Of a stretch of 64,000 nt of DNA, positions 44,342-52,610 are shown in pieces. Position 1 is the stretch's first letter. Each line of letters begins with the position of its first letter. The stretch is from Motiliproteus sp041586735 (GTDB lineage: Bacteria > Pseudomonadota > Gammaproteobacteria > Pseudomonadales > Balneatricaceae): contig JBFGZQ010000003.1 of assembly GCA_041586735.1 (NCBI GenBank), positions 124,001 through 188,000 on the forward strand, in the 5' to 3' direction. The notes beneath the pieces are model-generated. The model saw only the letters and a list, made by a program, of their open reading frames with translations. It searched no databases and had not been told where the DNA came from. A program made the translations under genes and the position numbers.

Positions 44342-46087
44342 ATGCATCGTCTCAGAGCGCGGCTGCAAGCGATCGACGGCCAGAGCTACAGGGCCTACAA
44401 GTCGCTGCAGGGGCGCTACCTCTTTGATAATTTTGAACTCTGGATAGACCATGTGCAGGGGGATCCATTCGCCGCCCCCTCACGAATTCGATTATTTGTG
44501 CCCGCAGCCACGGCCGCTCTGCCGGCAGCGAGCTACGCCGATCCGATCTGCCGCCTGGCACTGGAGGATTTTCTATGCCGCAGCCTGGCGCAATCGATTC
44601 AACGTCATGTCAAAGGCACTCGCGGTAGTGGCCACAGCGGCGAGATCGGTATCGCGGCCTGTGGTCAGCAGATGCTGCAACGCGACGCGCTGATCGTTGA
44701 CAACGGCGCTATCGAGGCACGCTTGGGGCTGGCCCTACCGGCGTCTGGACGCCGCATACTGACCACCGAAGCGCTGATCATGCTGTTCGAGGAGTTACCC
44801 CGCGTGGTGCAACAGGGGCTCCTGTATGCCCAGATGGACGCCAAGGCCCTGCAGCATCATCTCGATTGCGCTCTGGACCAGGCGTTTCTCAGAGCCTATC
44901 TGCAGCAGCAAAAACTGGTGGCCTTTGTCGGCGATGGGGCCATACTACCTCGCCACAGCGGCATCGATGACCGTCCTCTATGTCAGAACGCGGTGCCCTT
45001 TCACGCACCGCCACACTTGGCACTGGAGCCGCGGCTACCACGCGCCGGGAAGATCCGTGGCATGGGTATCCCTAGAGGGATAACCCTGATTGTCGGCGGC
45101 GGCTTTAACGGCAAATCGACCCTGCTACAGGCACTGGAACGCGGTGTTTATGATCATATCCCCGGCGATGGCCGAGAACGGGTGCTCTGCGACGCCAGCG
45201 CGGTCAAGATTCGCTCCGAGGATGGCCGCAGCATCCATCGGGTCGATATCAGCGGCTTTATCAACCACCTGCCGCTGGGAAAAGATACCCGGCAGTTCTG
45301 CACCGACAACGCCAGCGGCAGCACCTCGCAGGCGGCCAATATCATCGAGGCCCTGTGTTGTGATGCCCAGTGTTTGCTGATCGACGAAGACACCTCGGCC
45401 AGTAACTTTATGATCCGTGACCGGCGGATGCAGCGCTTAGTCTCCCCCGAACAGGAACCGATCACGCCGCTGATCTCACGCATTCAGGAGCTTTACCAGC
45501 AACAGGGCGTCTCGACGATTCTGGTCAGCGGCGGCTCCAGCGCCTATTTTGAAGTCGCCGACCGGGTGATCCTGATGGATCAATACCAGCCCCAGGATGT
45601 CAGCGTCCAGACTAAAGCGCTGGTCAGCGCTGCCCCCGAGCCCCCTTTAGCAGCGAGTGCGGCGGCTAGCCTCGCGCGCTGTCGGCAACAGACCGTAGCC
45701 AAGCGTGTTGAGGGATCGGCGCTGCGACTGGGCCTCAGACCTAAAATCCAGGCCTTTGATTGTCAACAGCTGCGCTTAGGGGACACTCGTATCGACCTGG
45801 GGCGGGTCGAGCAGCTACTGGAACCGGGACAGCTACGCGCCATCGGCTGGCTTATCTACCAATGGAGCCGCACTGACACCCGCGATCTCAGCCTTTTAGA
45901 GGCGTTGCAGCGGGCGCTGCTAAGGCTTGATGCTCAGGGACTGGATCGGCTATCGCCCTACTACCCCGAACCTCACGGCGGCCTGGTACGCCCGCGGTTG
46001 TATGAACTGTTCGCGGCACTCAATAGGCTCCGCGAGTTAAGCCAGCCCGAGCATTACCCGCCTGGCCATGAAAACAGCGGCCCTTAG
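44342..46087 (+). CDS. COG3044-type predicted ATPase of the ABC class
   Basis: A 581-residue protein matching the predicted ABC-class ATPase family (often listed as P-loop or ABC-ATPase domain protein). The N-terminal region has YKSLQGRYLFDNFELWIDHVQGDPFA (long block about 19-44), then GHSGEIGIAACGQQML. Walker A is LIVGGGFNGKSTLL (about 250-263), Walker B is CLLIDEDTSASNFM (about 352-366), and VSGGSSAYFEVADRVILMDQY resembles the H-loop region. It has no membrane segment, so it is probably a soluble enzyme rather than a transporter; its function is unknown. It begins a single-gene unit facing away from ygiQ and converges with the TAXI-type gene. Confidence 0.82.
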   Translation: MHRLRARLQAIDGQSYRAYKSLQGRYLFDNFELWIDHVQGDPFAAPSRIRLFVPAATAALPAASYADPICRLALEDFLCRSLAQSIQRHVKGTRGSGHSGEIGIAACGQQMLQRDALIVDNGAIEARLGLALPASGRRILTTEALIMLFEELPRVVQQGLLYAQMDAKALQHHLDCALDQAFLRAYLQQQKLVAFVGDGAILPRHSGIDDRPLCQNAVPFHAPPHLALEPRLPRAGKIRGMGIPRGITLIVGGGFNGKSTLLQALERGVYDHIPGDGRERVLCDASAVKIRSEDGRSIHRVDISGFINHLPLGKDTRQFCTDNASGSTSQAANIIEALCCDAQCLLIDEDTSASNFMIRDRRMQRLVSPEQEPITPLISRIQELYQQQGVSTILVSGGSSAYFEVADRVILMDQYQPQDVSVQTKALVSAAPEPPLAASAAASLARCRQQTVAKRVEGSALRLGLRPKIQAFDCQQLRLGDTRIDLGRVEQLLEPGQLRAIGWLIYQWSRTDTRDLSLLEALQRALLRLDAQGLDRLSPYYPEPHGGLVRPRLYELFAALNRLRELSQPEHYPPGHENSGP

Positions 46088-46101
46088 TCGCTACGCCACC
46101 G

Positions 46102-46116
46102 AGCGCTACTAGCGCT
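46102..46116. repeat. inverted repeat at the convergent ends of two genes
   Basis: AGCGCTA-C-TAGCGCT lies between the stop codons of the convergent ABC-ATPase and TAXI-type genes and overlaps the stop codon of the latter. It may help end transcription, but no T tract follows. Confidence 0.3.
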
Positions 46117-47419
46117 ACCTCAGACCCTCTAATTGACGCTCCAGCCGCCCGCGGATCAGCTGCAGGTGCAGACGCAGATTGTACTGGTTATCAGCGTAGG
46201 ATTTGGGTACCGCCACCTGCATCACCTCGCGTTCAACCTCGGCCAGCTCCAGCAACAGCGCCTCGATCTCCACCCTGCTGCCGGCATTATTGGTTCTGGA
46301 ATCCAGATCACGAAGCTGCTCGTACCAGCTGTAGATCCGCGAGCGAATCCGCCAGCGATAGGTCGGTGGCAGAATTTTCATTAACGGAATCATCAAGGTG
46401 ACAATCGGGATCAGCATCACCACTAAACGGTCGATCAGATTGGCAGCCCAGAACGGCAGGTAACGCTGCAAAAACGGCGGACCGGAACGGTAGTAACGCT
46501 CAGCCTCTTCGCTGAGTTCAAAATCGACAAAATGCGGCGACGGAAACTCCCCGGCCCGCTCAAACAGCCCCCTCTGGCCATGCACTTTTCTGGCGGCTTG
46601 CAACAGCAGCACACTCAGGGCCGGATGAAAGTCATCACCCACCACCAGGGTCGCGGTCGGCGCCAGCAGTTGAATCGGTTTATCCGGAATATTGCTGGCC
46701 AGATCCACCACCCCTTCTGGCAGGGTTACACTCGACAGATAACTGTGCCTGCTCTGATAGGCACTGGCCCGGGAAAAACTCAGCAGACTCAGCGCAGGGT
46801 TGGTGATCAACTGCTGCACGAGATCGGCGGTAGGGCTGGTGATCAGGAAGAGCACATCCAAGGAGCCTTCGGCCAGTGCTCGCGCGGCGTCTTGACTCGC
46901 TAGCGCCAGCAGCTCGGCATTATCCGAGCTGATACCATTATCCTGCAACAACTGCAGCGCCACCGGACGGGTGCCGCTGCCTTCACCGCCAATAGCGATC
47001 CGCAAACCCGCAAGGTCGGTCAGATAGGTCACGCTGAGTGATTTGCGGTAAAACACCCACAGCGGTTCAAAATAGAGACTGCCCAGCGAGCGAAAACGGC
47101 CACCCTCGGTGTGGGTGATGCCCCCTTGCACCAGAGCGACATCCACCTGCTGATCCGCCAGTCGCTGCAGGTTCTCAACCGAGCCGGCCGAGCTCAGCAC
47201 CTGCAGCTCAACCCTCTGCTTGGCCAACTGGGCTGCGTATTCTTGGCCAAATCTATAGTAGGCATTATGCGGCGCACCGGTTGAGATACGCAATTGGGTC
47301 GGCGGGGCGGGTTCAACAAACTGATACGCCAGGATAAAGCCCAGCAGCAATAGCATCGTTCCCGAGCCATACAGCAGATAGCTGTCATTTTTTGAGTCTG
47401 ACAAAAGCGGCTTATTCAT
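46115..47419 (-). CDS. membrane-anchored TAXI-type solute-binding protein
   Basis: A protein of about 434 residues. A membrane helix at about 16-34 is followed by a periplasmic TAXI/TRAP-type binding domain (RISTGAPHNAYYRFGQEYAAQL, VQGGITHTEGGRF, GLRIAIGGEGSGTRPVALQLL). After about residue 330 comes a second membrane helix (LIDRLVVMLIPIVTLMIPLM), then a basic, helical cytoplasmic tail with ELAEVEREVMQ. Ordinary TAXI proteins are free in the periplasm and lack this second helix and tail. No TRAP membrane subunit gene is nearby, so a sensory or accessory role is possible. It follows the spermidine-synthase-like gene by 85 bases. The start at 47419 begins with MNKPLLSDSK. Confidence 0.75.
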   Translation of the reverse strand: MNKPLLSDSKNDSYLLYGSGTMLLLLGFILAYQFVEPAPPTQLRISTGAPHNAYYRFGQEYAAQLAKQRVELQVLSSAGSVENLQRLADQQVDVALVQGGITHTEGGRFRSLGSLYFEPLWVFYRKSLSVTYLTDLAGLRIAIGGEGSGTRPVALQLLQDNGISSDNAELLALASQDAARALAEGSLDVLFLITSPTADLVQQLITNPALSLLSFSRASAYQSRHSYLSSVTLPEGVVDLASNIPDKPIQLLAPTATLVVGDDFHPALSVLLLQAARKVHGQRGLFERAGEFPSPHFVDFELSEEAERYYRSGPPFLQRYLPFWAANLIDRLVVMLIPIVTLMIPLMKILPPTYRWRIRSRIYSWYEQLRDLDSRTNNAGSRVEIEALLLELAEVEREVMQVAVPKSYADNQYNLRLHLQLIRGRLERQLEGLR

Positions 47420-47504
47420 CAAATATCCATCTAGACGTATTGACGAGTATAAGGGTCGCCGCCAACAAACCACCCGTTTGAACCTTAGCGTCCACCCTCA
47501 TTGA

Positions 47505-48257
47505 TCAACTAAACTTTAGCCGCCCCACCAACTTATGCAGCGGAATATTCAGCTGGCGGCCAATTTTTTTAGCGCTCGGCTGCAAGCGTCGAGGATTGTC
47601 TTGCGGTATCCCCCCTTTAAAGGCAAAGGCGATTAAATTACCATCCTCGACCAGACAGCTCATGCAGTGCGCGCCAAATTGATCCCGCAAGCGCTGCATC
47701 GCCCGTGGATGCAAGCCACGCCCCTCCTCCCATAGATTGAGCACCAACACCCCACCCTGATTCAGGTTACGGTAGCAATTTTTAAGAAACTCTAGGTTAA
47801 GTTGCGCTTCGATCATCCCGTCATCATTATAGATATCGGCGAAAATCAGATCGCTACGCACCGATGTTTGCGCCATATAGGTGCTGGCATCTTCCAGGTG
47901 CAACGACAGCTGAGGCGTTATCTGCAGCTCAAACCATTGCTGTGCGACCTCGGCAACCAAGGGTCTTAGCTCGACCACGCTCAAGGGTAATTGCGGATCA
48001 TAGGCTTGCAGGCATTGCACCAGACTACCGGCACCCAGCCCCAGCAGCGTCACTCGACTGGGTTGCGGATGGTATAACAGCGCCAGCATCATCGCCTGGG
48101 TATACTCATACACCAGGGTTTGCGGATTCAACAGATCAATGCAGCTTTGTTGCGCAGCCGTACCGAAGGCCATATAGCGGCGCAGGCCGTCCTCGTACAC
48201 CCGAACAGGGCCCCAGGCATCGTGACCACGATAGATTTCAATTCCGGGAACGCTCAA
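47505..48257 (-). CDS. spermidine synthase-like methyltransferase-fold protein
   Basis: A protein of about 250 residues with the spermidine/spermine synthase fold. The nucleotide-binding motif is VTLLGLGAGSLVQCL, followed by VVELRPLVAEVAQQWF and an acidic FADIYNDDGM where synthases carry their catalytic aspartate. YTQAMMLALLYHPQP upstream is also family-like. The early part (IEIYRGHDAWGPVRVYEDG) fits the short N-terminal beta domain. Many such proteins are of unknown substrate, so polyamine synthesis is not certain. I prefer a TTG start at 48257 because AAGGGG precedes it by six bases; an ATG at 48320 would add 21 residues without a ribosome binding site. It is probably co-transcribed with the TAXI-type gene. 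Confidence 0.72.
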   Translation of the reverse strand: MSVPGIEIYRGHDAWGPVRVYEDGLRRYMAFGTAAQQSCIDLLNPQTLVYEYTQAMMLALLYHPQPSRVTLLGLGAGSLVQCLQAYDPQLPLSVVELRPLVAEVAQQWFELQITPQLSLHLEDASTYMAQTSVRSDLIFADIYNDDGMIEAQLNLEFLKNCYRNLNQGGVLVLNLWEEGRGLHPRAMQRLRDQFGAHCMSCLVEDGNLIAFAFKGGIPQDNPRRLQPSAKKIGRQLNIPLHKLVGRLKFS

Positions 48258-48432
48258 ACAACACCCCTTTAGCCAAGAAATACAGAGAAAGGGGCGCATT
48301 GTACTCGTTGTCGGCAACATATAGGCATTGTTGCTCGAAGCGTTTGACCGGTAGGCGGCGTTAGCTTTAGCAGCTAGTCATTTGAAAGAAGTAATACCGC
48401 AACCTGCTCGAGCATGGCTGCTCTTTGCGGTG

Positions 48433-48780
48433 CTAATCCAGATCGGCAACCACCGTAGAAGAGGGCGGTTCCTGCAGCCATAGCAGAACCTCTTCGCTGC
48501 TGCGAAACCTAGGTGATCCGCTCCAGGTTGACGACATCAGATTAGCAAGCTCCAACAGCAGCTGGTGATAATGATTTGAAAACAGACGATGACTCAGTCG
48601 AGACGTGAACCAGCGCAGTACCATTTTGCGCTCTTTATCCTGATTATGATTAGCATGTTGTTTTAAATCATCGAGTAATTTCTCCAAACGGCGTCGATCA
48701 TCTGCCGAGACATCCGCACTCATCGTTACGAGCTGCAGATCCAGCCAGACATCCGACAATGGCTTCAACTCCTTACTCAT
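48433..48780 (-). CDS. hypothetical protein, 115 residues
   Basis: An ATG at 48780 preceded by GGAGG opens a 115-residue frame (MSKELKPLSDVWLDLQLV). The protein is rich in Leu, Arg, His and Asp and looks helical (DDRRRLEKLLDDLKQHANHN), with no signal peptide or membrane segment. I recognise no family. The longer frame (32 codons more) lacks a ribosome binding site. It stands alone between the spermidine-synthase-like gene and a long gap. The strong ribosome binding site makes it a likely real gene. Confidence 0.65.
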   Translation of the reverse strand: MSKELKPLSDVWLDLQLVTMSADVSADDRRRLEKLLDDLKQHANHNQDKERKMVLRWFTSRLSHRLFSNHYHQLLLELANLMSSTWSGSPRFRSSEEVLLWLQEPPSSTVVADLD

Positions 48781-49367
48781 CACTACCTCCAGGCGGAATG
48801 AACCTCCAGGCAGACCGCAAAAATCAGCGACAAAATCACTAGCCACTGTTTTTGAATAATGGATTGACCCAAACAATCCATTCCCAAATCCAGCGTATGC
48901 AGTTCAACTCTTTCATTAGCGTACAGCTATATAATAGCCCAGGATGCAGGGTACCTACTGTACAGCTGTGCACTCTTTCTCCGGCCGCTAAAATCCCGCG
49001 CTCGGATTACGAGCTCAAAGCAATCAGCCGAACTACACAACCTGCAAAGGCTAACACCGCCTTATCAATATTCGTCCCAACACCTCTATTTAGAAACAGC
49101 CAGCATTAGCACATACTGCATAATAATTTACTAATATAAAGATACTCTTGCAACACCCTATTAACCGCTACACTACTGACGAATAGCACTACGAGAGCTT
49201 TGCACGATTGTTCTTTTGCCCTCTGGTGGCGTTAAAAACGTACTCAATCGGTCATTTATAAGTATAAACTCCCTCATTCCGTGCGTTTTTTCCTTGCCAG
49301 CAAACAAAATTCCGGCTCGTGCAAAGGTCTCTCTACATTTAAACCCATCTAAATATATACTGAATTT
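48781..49367. other. 587-base AT-rich intergenic region
   Basis: The longest gene-free stretch here. It contains a 9-base inverted repeat (48858-48882), a TATAAT hexamer near 48929 reading rightward, and repeats of GTACAGCT at about 48921 and 48959. Two frames of 85 and 87 codons exist, but neither has a ribosome binding site or recognisable sequence. The patatin promoter should lie in the right half. Confidence 0.5.
48858..48882. promoter_or_regulatory. 9-base inverted repeat upstream of the 115-residue gene
   Basis: AATGGATTG and CAATCCATT form a perfect inverted repeat around a 7-base spacer, 78 to 102 bases upstream of the hypothetical gene's ATG. Form and position suit an operator. Confidence 0.4.
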
Positions 49368-50630
49368 ATGCGAGAGACCCTTGATGTACTCTTCCGCCGC
49401 CAACCGGCAGCCAATCTGACCGAACCCCAGGTTCAAGTCAAACGGGCACTAATTCTATCAGGCGGAGGTGCGCGAGCGGCCTATCAGATAGGCGTGTTAA
49501 AGGCGGTTGCTGAGATTCTGCCCGCTAATCACCCCAACCCTTTCCCTATCATCTGCGGGACATCCGCAGGCGCTATTAACGCCTTAACGCTTGCCTGCCA
49601 TACCGGCAATTTCAGAGAAGCCGTCTCTGATCTCGAAGCGATATGGCATCAATTAACACCCGAGCATGTCTATCGAGCCGATACCTGGTCTCTGGTAAAG
49701 GGCGGAGGACGACTACTAACATCGCTATTTAATCAAGGTGTGGGCCTCAAACGCCCTGTAGCATTACTGGACAACTCTCCGTTAAGAAAACTCCTCGAGC
49801 GAACGATAGCTTTTGGTGAGATAGAAGCGGCTATCCAAGCGGGGAATCTCGAAGCGGTATGCGTGACGGCAATGGGATACAGCAGCGGTCAATCCGTCAG
49901 TTTTTTCCAGGCCGCCGCGCACCTGAAACCCTGGCAGCGTCACAACCGAATTGGCAGCAACTGCATATTAGATATCAATCACCTGATGGCATCCTCCGCC
50001 ATACCCACGGTCTTTCCTACCGTGCCCATCAACAGAGAGTATTTTGGCGATGGCGCGCTGCGACAACTAGCGCCAATCAGCCCCGCCCTCCACCTAGGAG
50101 CCGAGCGCGTATTCGTTATTGGTGTGAGTAGTAATCGCAACCCCGTGCACTGGGTCAAGCGCCGTCGTACTCGTCACTCGCCCTCGTTAGCACAGATTAT
50201 GGGCCACCTGCTAAACAGTGCTTTTATTGACTCGCTGGAAGGCGATATTGAGCACCTCGATAGAATCAATACATTGCTAAAGCTAATCCCTGAATCGCAG
50301 CGAGCCGAAGCGGGACTGCCACTCAGACCCGTAGACAGTCTGGTGATATCACCCACAGAAGAGCTCGACAAAATTGCCGGTCGCAATGTCCGCTATCTGC
50401 CTCGAACGCTACGGTTTCTGATGCGCACGGTAGGCGCTACCGCCAGTGGCGGTGGCGCGACAGCTGCCAGCTATCTGCTTTTTGCCCCCTCATTCTGTCG
50501 AACACTGATAGATCTGGGCTACAAAGACGCAATGTGGGAAAGAGCGGGGATCGATGCATTTTTTCAGCTAGCCCCTGGAGAACGCCCGACTCAACAGACT
50601 AAAACCAACCACTCCATACCGGTTAGTTAA
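49368..50630 (+). CDS. patatin-like phospholipase
   Basis: A 420-residue lipid hydrolase of the patatin family, acting on acyl esters, probably at a membrane. The oxyanion hole is LSGGGARAAYQIG (about 31-43). The nucleophile Ser is in CGTSAGAINAL (about 63-73), and the catalytic aspartate in FGDGALRQLAP (about 222-232). The C-terminal 120 residues include a hydrophobic stretch (TVGATASGGGATAASYLLFAP). No signal peptide is seen, so it is probably intracellular. It lies alone in an AT-rich accessory-looking segment. The ATG at 49368 is not preceded by a strong ribosome binding site; internal starts are poorer. Confidence 0.85.
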   Translation: MRETLDVLFRRQPAANLTEPQVQVKRALILSGGGARAAYQIGVLKAVAEILPANHPNPFPIICGTSAGAINALTLACHTGNFREAVSDLEAIWHQLTPEHVYRADTWSLVKGGGRLLTSLFNQGVGLKRPVALLDNSPLRKLLERTIAFGEIEAAIQAGNLEAVCVTAMGYSSGQSVSFFQAAAHLKPWQRHNRIGSNCILDINHLMASSAIPTVFPTVPINREYFGDGALRQLAPISPALHLGAERVFVIGVSSNRNPVHWVKRRRTRHSPSLAQIMGHLLNSAFIDSLEGDIEHLDRINTLLKLIPESQRAEAGLPLRPVDSLVISPTEELDKIAGRNVRYLPRTLRFLMRTVGATASGGGATAASYLLFAPSFCRTLIDLGYKDAMWERAGIDAFFQLAPGERPTQQTKTNHSIPVS

Positions 50631-50802
50631 ACTGGCCGCCCTCTGATTGGAACCCGCAATGTGGATTATCGAATGGCCGTGTAATGACGGTTTTGAAGAT
50701 CAGGTGCGCGGGTACGCCAACCAACGCCTTGAAGTCAAGCCAGGCTAACAGCCATTCAGAAATGGCCTGAAGAAAATCGCGCTGCTCTGCCGGCCATTTT
50801 AT
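50623..50802 (-). pseudogene. start-less open frame, possible gene remnant
   Basis: Between the patatin and lambda P-like genes the minus strand keeps an open frame of 59 codons after a TAG at 50805-50803, with no ATG. It reads smoothly as protein (LLAWLDFKALVGVPAHLIF in the middle, then RPFDNPHCGF) and ends in a stop that overlaps the patatin 3' end by eight bases. I cannot assign a family. It may be the 3' remnant of a lost gene or a chance frame. Confidence 0.3.
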
Positions 50803-50814
50803 CTACAGCCCCCC

Positions 50815-51615
50815 TCAAACCGTCGATATATCGTCCGGTAGCTCCAACACCAACCCCCACTGGGACAGCTTAGACTCTGCGTGTTGCTTGAGATGCGCAC
50901 GGACCGAGCTACCCTTAGGCTTTTCCAGATAATACAATAACGTCGCCGCCTGCTGCGGTGTAACCCCCTGGCTCTCCCCCCAGTGCTGCACAAATACAGC
51001 CAAGGTATTACTGGATTTATCGGGCAAACCCTGCGGCAAAGGTACCGCTAAATCTTCGCCATCTATCACCCGCCGACAGAACTGCCGATAATTAAACTCG
51101 AAGTCGACAAACACATCGCGCTTATCCTCGGTACGCAGTCGAAACCAGTCGGTCGCTCGACCGGCAAAGTAAACCGCCGGATGACTCCAATCGCGCTCCC
51201 GTGGATGATCGGCATGCAAACAGGCCTCCTGATACGCCGATAGCGCCGATGGCAGACCGTAGTCTTGCAGATCTCTACGTAACAGCGCTAAAAACTCAGC
51301 GATGGTAGGCATCCACACAAACTGCTCTTTGCAACGGTCTACAGCCCAGACCAGTTCTTGCTCAGTATGCCCGCTAAGGCTCAGCGCCCATTCACGCTTG
51401 GCAACCCGAATTTCGTCCTCACTACTGAATACACTCTTAAATTTATGACCATAAATAATCATAAATCGGGTAAAAATCATATTTACCAGACGGCCGGTTT
51501 CAGGGCTGATAGCCCCCTTAGAGGCTCTAGATCCAGTCGATGTTGTTGATGTCCATGACTGAGCTGGTAATCCGCTCTCGTTTATCTTGCCGAGTACGTG
51601 CTTGATCTCTTTCAC
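50815..51615 (-). CDS. lambda P-like replication protein (putative helicase loader)
   Basis: A protein of about 266 residues resembling the phage lambda P replication protein family: LVNMIFTRFMIIYG, AKREWALSLSGHTEQELVWAVDRC and a WMPTIAEFLALL block follow the family order of an early helical domain. Lambda P loads the DnaB helicase. The second half (FVDFEFNYRQFCRRVIDGED onward) is less familiar. The start is uncertain: the conserved part begins by residue 40, and GTG codons at 51618 and 51615 follow AGGGG; I choose 51615, which overlaps the upstream DnaT-domain gene by 89 bases. It is the second gene of a two-gene unit. The family call is by pattern only. Confidence 0.55.
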   Translation of the reverse strand: MKEIKHVLGKINESGLPAQSWTSTTSTGSRASKGAISPETGRLVNMIFTRFMIIYGHKFKSVFSSEDEIRVAKREWALSLSGHTEQELVWAVDRCKEQFVWMPTIAEFLALLRRDLQDYGLPSALSAYQEACLHADHPRERDWSHPAVYFAGRATDWFRLRTEDKRDVFVDFEFNYRQFCRRVIDGEDLAVPLPQGLPDKSSNTLAVFVQHWGESQGVTPQQAATLLYYLEKPKGSSVRAHLKQHAESKLSQWGLVLELPDDISTV

Positions 51616-52459
51616 CACTGAACCCCTGTTGATCTTTATTAGCCTGCTCTCGATACTGCTTCTTCTGGGCATCGACCCACTCGCGCATCACCCATTTCAT
51701 AAAGGGCTGCTCCCAAGATTTTTTGCGCTGCCCCTGCCCCATGTAGTACGCCACAAACTGATCCGCACAAGCCAAAGAGAACGCTTCGGTAATACTTTTT
51801 TTCGCTAATAGCTGTAACGTATCCTGCTGCGGTTGCCAGTTAGGGGTGATCTCTTTGAGCTGCTGATGGTGCTGCTCCTGCCTTTCAAACAACAATTGCA
51901 GATCATCCTTAGGCTTAGCCCAGCCGGTGCTGCCGCCAAAGCTCGGTGCAGGGCCGCGAACCATCAAGCTCGGGCTCGCTGTCGGCTTAGGCGGACTGTG
52001 CTCAGAACACCAAGGCTGTGTCATAGCCGGGGGCAGCGGTGCGCTCTGAGCAGCACTAGGCAGATCACCCTTAGGCCGAGTCACGGCTACAGCCTGAGAT
52101 TTGCGCAGCGATCCAGGCAAGGGTTCGGTCGACTGACCCGCGTCAGCAACAACAGCTCCAGCCTCCACCTCAAGCACGATCACTCGAATACTGCCATTAG
52201 CCTGAAACTGAGCATCCAGCACCCCCTGATCGACCAAGCTATTGGTTAACTGGGCGAGTTTTTCCTCATCAAAAAAGGGCGTCAACGCCAGCCACTCCCG
52301 ACGACGGAGAATAAACTGAACATTGTCCTGCGCATCCACGGCGCCATGATGAAGCGCATATTGATAATAGACAGATAACAGCAGCGCCTGTTCAGCACCA
52401 AAACGGCGCGCTAGCGAAGGGTAAAAAAGGATGGGCTGTTCGGGAAAGAGTTGACTCAT
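51527..52459 (-). CDS. DnaT-domain protein (putative primosomal protein)
   Basis: A protein of about 310 residues. The N-terminal 95 residues look like a winged-helix domain (FYPSLARRFGAEQALLLSVYYQYAL, RREWLALTPFFDEEKL). A low-complexity Pro/Ser/Ala linker follows (about 105-190). The C-terminal domain (about 205-285) matches the DnaT single-strand-DNA-binding domain: NWQPQQDTLQLLAKKSIT, FVAYYMGQGQRKKSWEQPFMKWVMREW. In E. coli, DnaT acts with PriA and DnaC in replication restart. Here a lambda P-like gene overlaps its 3' end, giving a dnaT-dnaC-like arrangement. The start at ATG 52459 (MSQLFPEQP) fits; the frame extends 12 codons further. Confidence 0.72.
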   Translation of the reverse strand: MSQLFPEQPILFYPSLARRFGAEQALLLSVYYQYALHHGAVDAQDNVQFILRRREWLALTPFFDEEKLAQLTNSLVDQGVLDAQFQANGSIRVIVLEVEAGAVVADAGQSTEPLPGSLRKSQAVAVTRPKGDLPSAAQSAPLPPAMTQPWCSEHSPPKPTASPSLMVRGPAPSFGGSTGWAKPKDDLQLLFERQEQHHQQLKEITPNWQPQQDTLQLLAKKSITEAFSLACADQFVAYYMGQGQRKKSWEQPFMKWVMREWVDAQKKQYREQANKDQQGFSGERDQARTRQDKRERITSSVMDINNIDWI

Positions 52460-52542
52460 GGACCACACTGCCAGGACTGGCTGCTGACAACCCAAGTGTT
52501 TTGTCAGCAGCCAGTCGCTTTAATAAAGCAGCGACAATAACA

Positions 52543-52580
52543 TAAAACGGATTCGCGAAGGGGGTCCCGGATCCGTTTTA
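52543..52580 (-). terminator. hairpin terminator of the CBS-domain gene
   Basis: TAAAACGGAT (52543-52552) pairs with ATCCGTTTTA (52571-52580) around an 18-base loop, 31 bases beyond the CBS gene stop codon. The stem itself carries the T run, so it can act on either strand. Confidence 0.7.
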
Positions 52581-52610
52581 TTGAGTGCTCATTATGTACG
52601 AAAGGGGGTG

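Noticed and set aside
48852..49109. 85-codon frame in the gap before the patatin gene
   Set aside because: No ribosome binding site, no recognisable family and irregular composition; it also spans the inverted repeat.
49173..49436. 87-codon minus-strand frame overlapping the patatin start
   Set aside because: No ribosome binding site; it overlaps the coding start of a clear gene and shows no known pattern.
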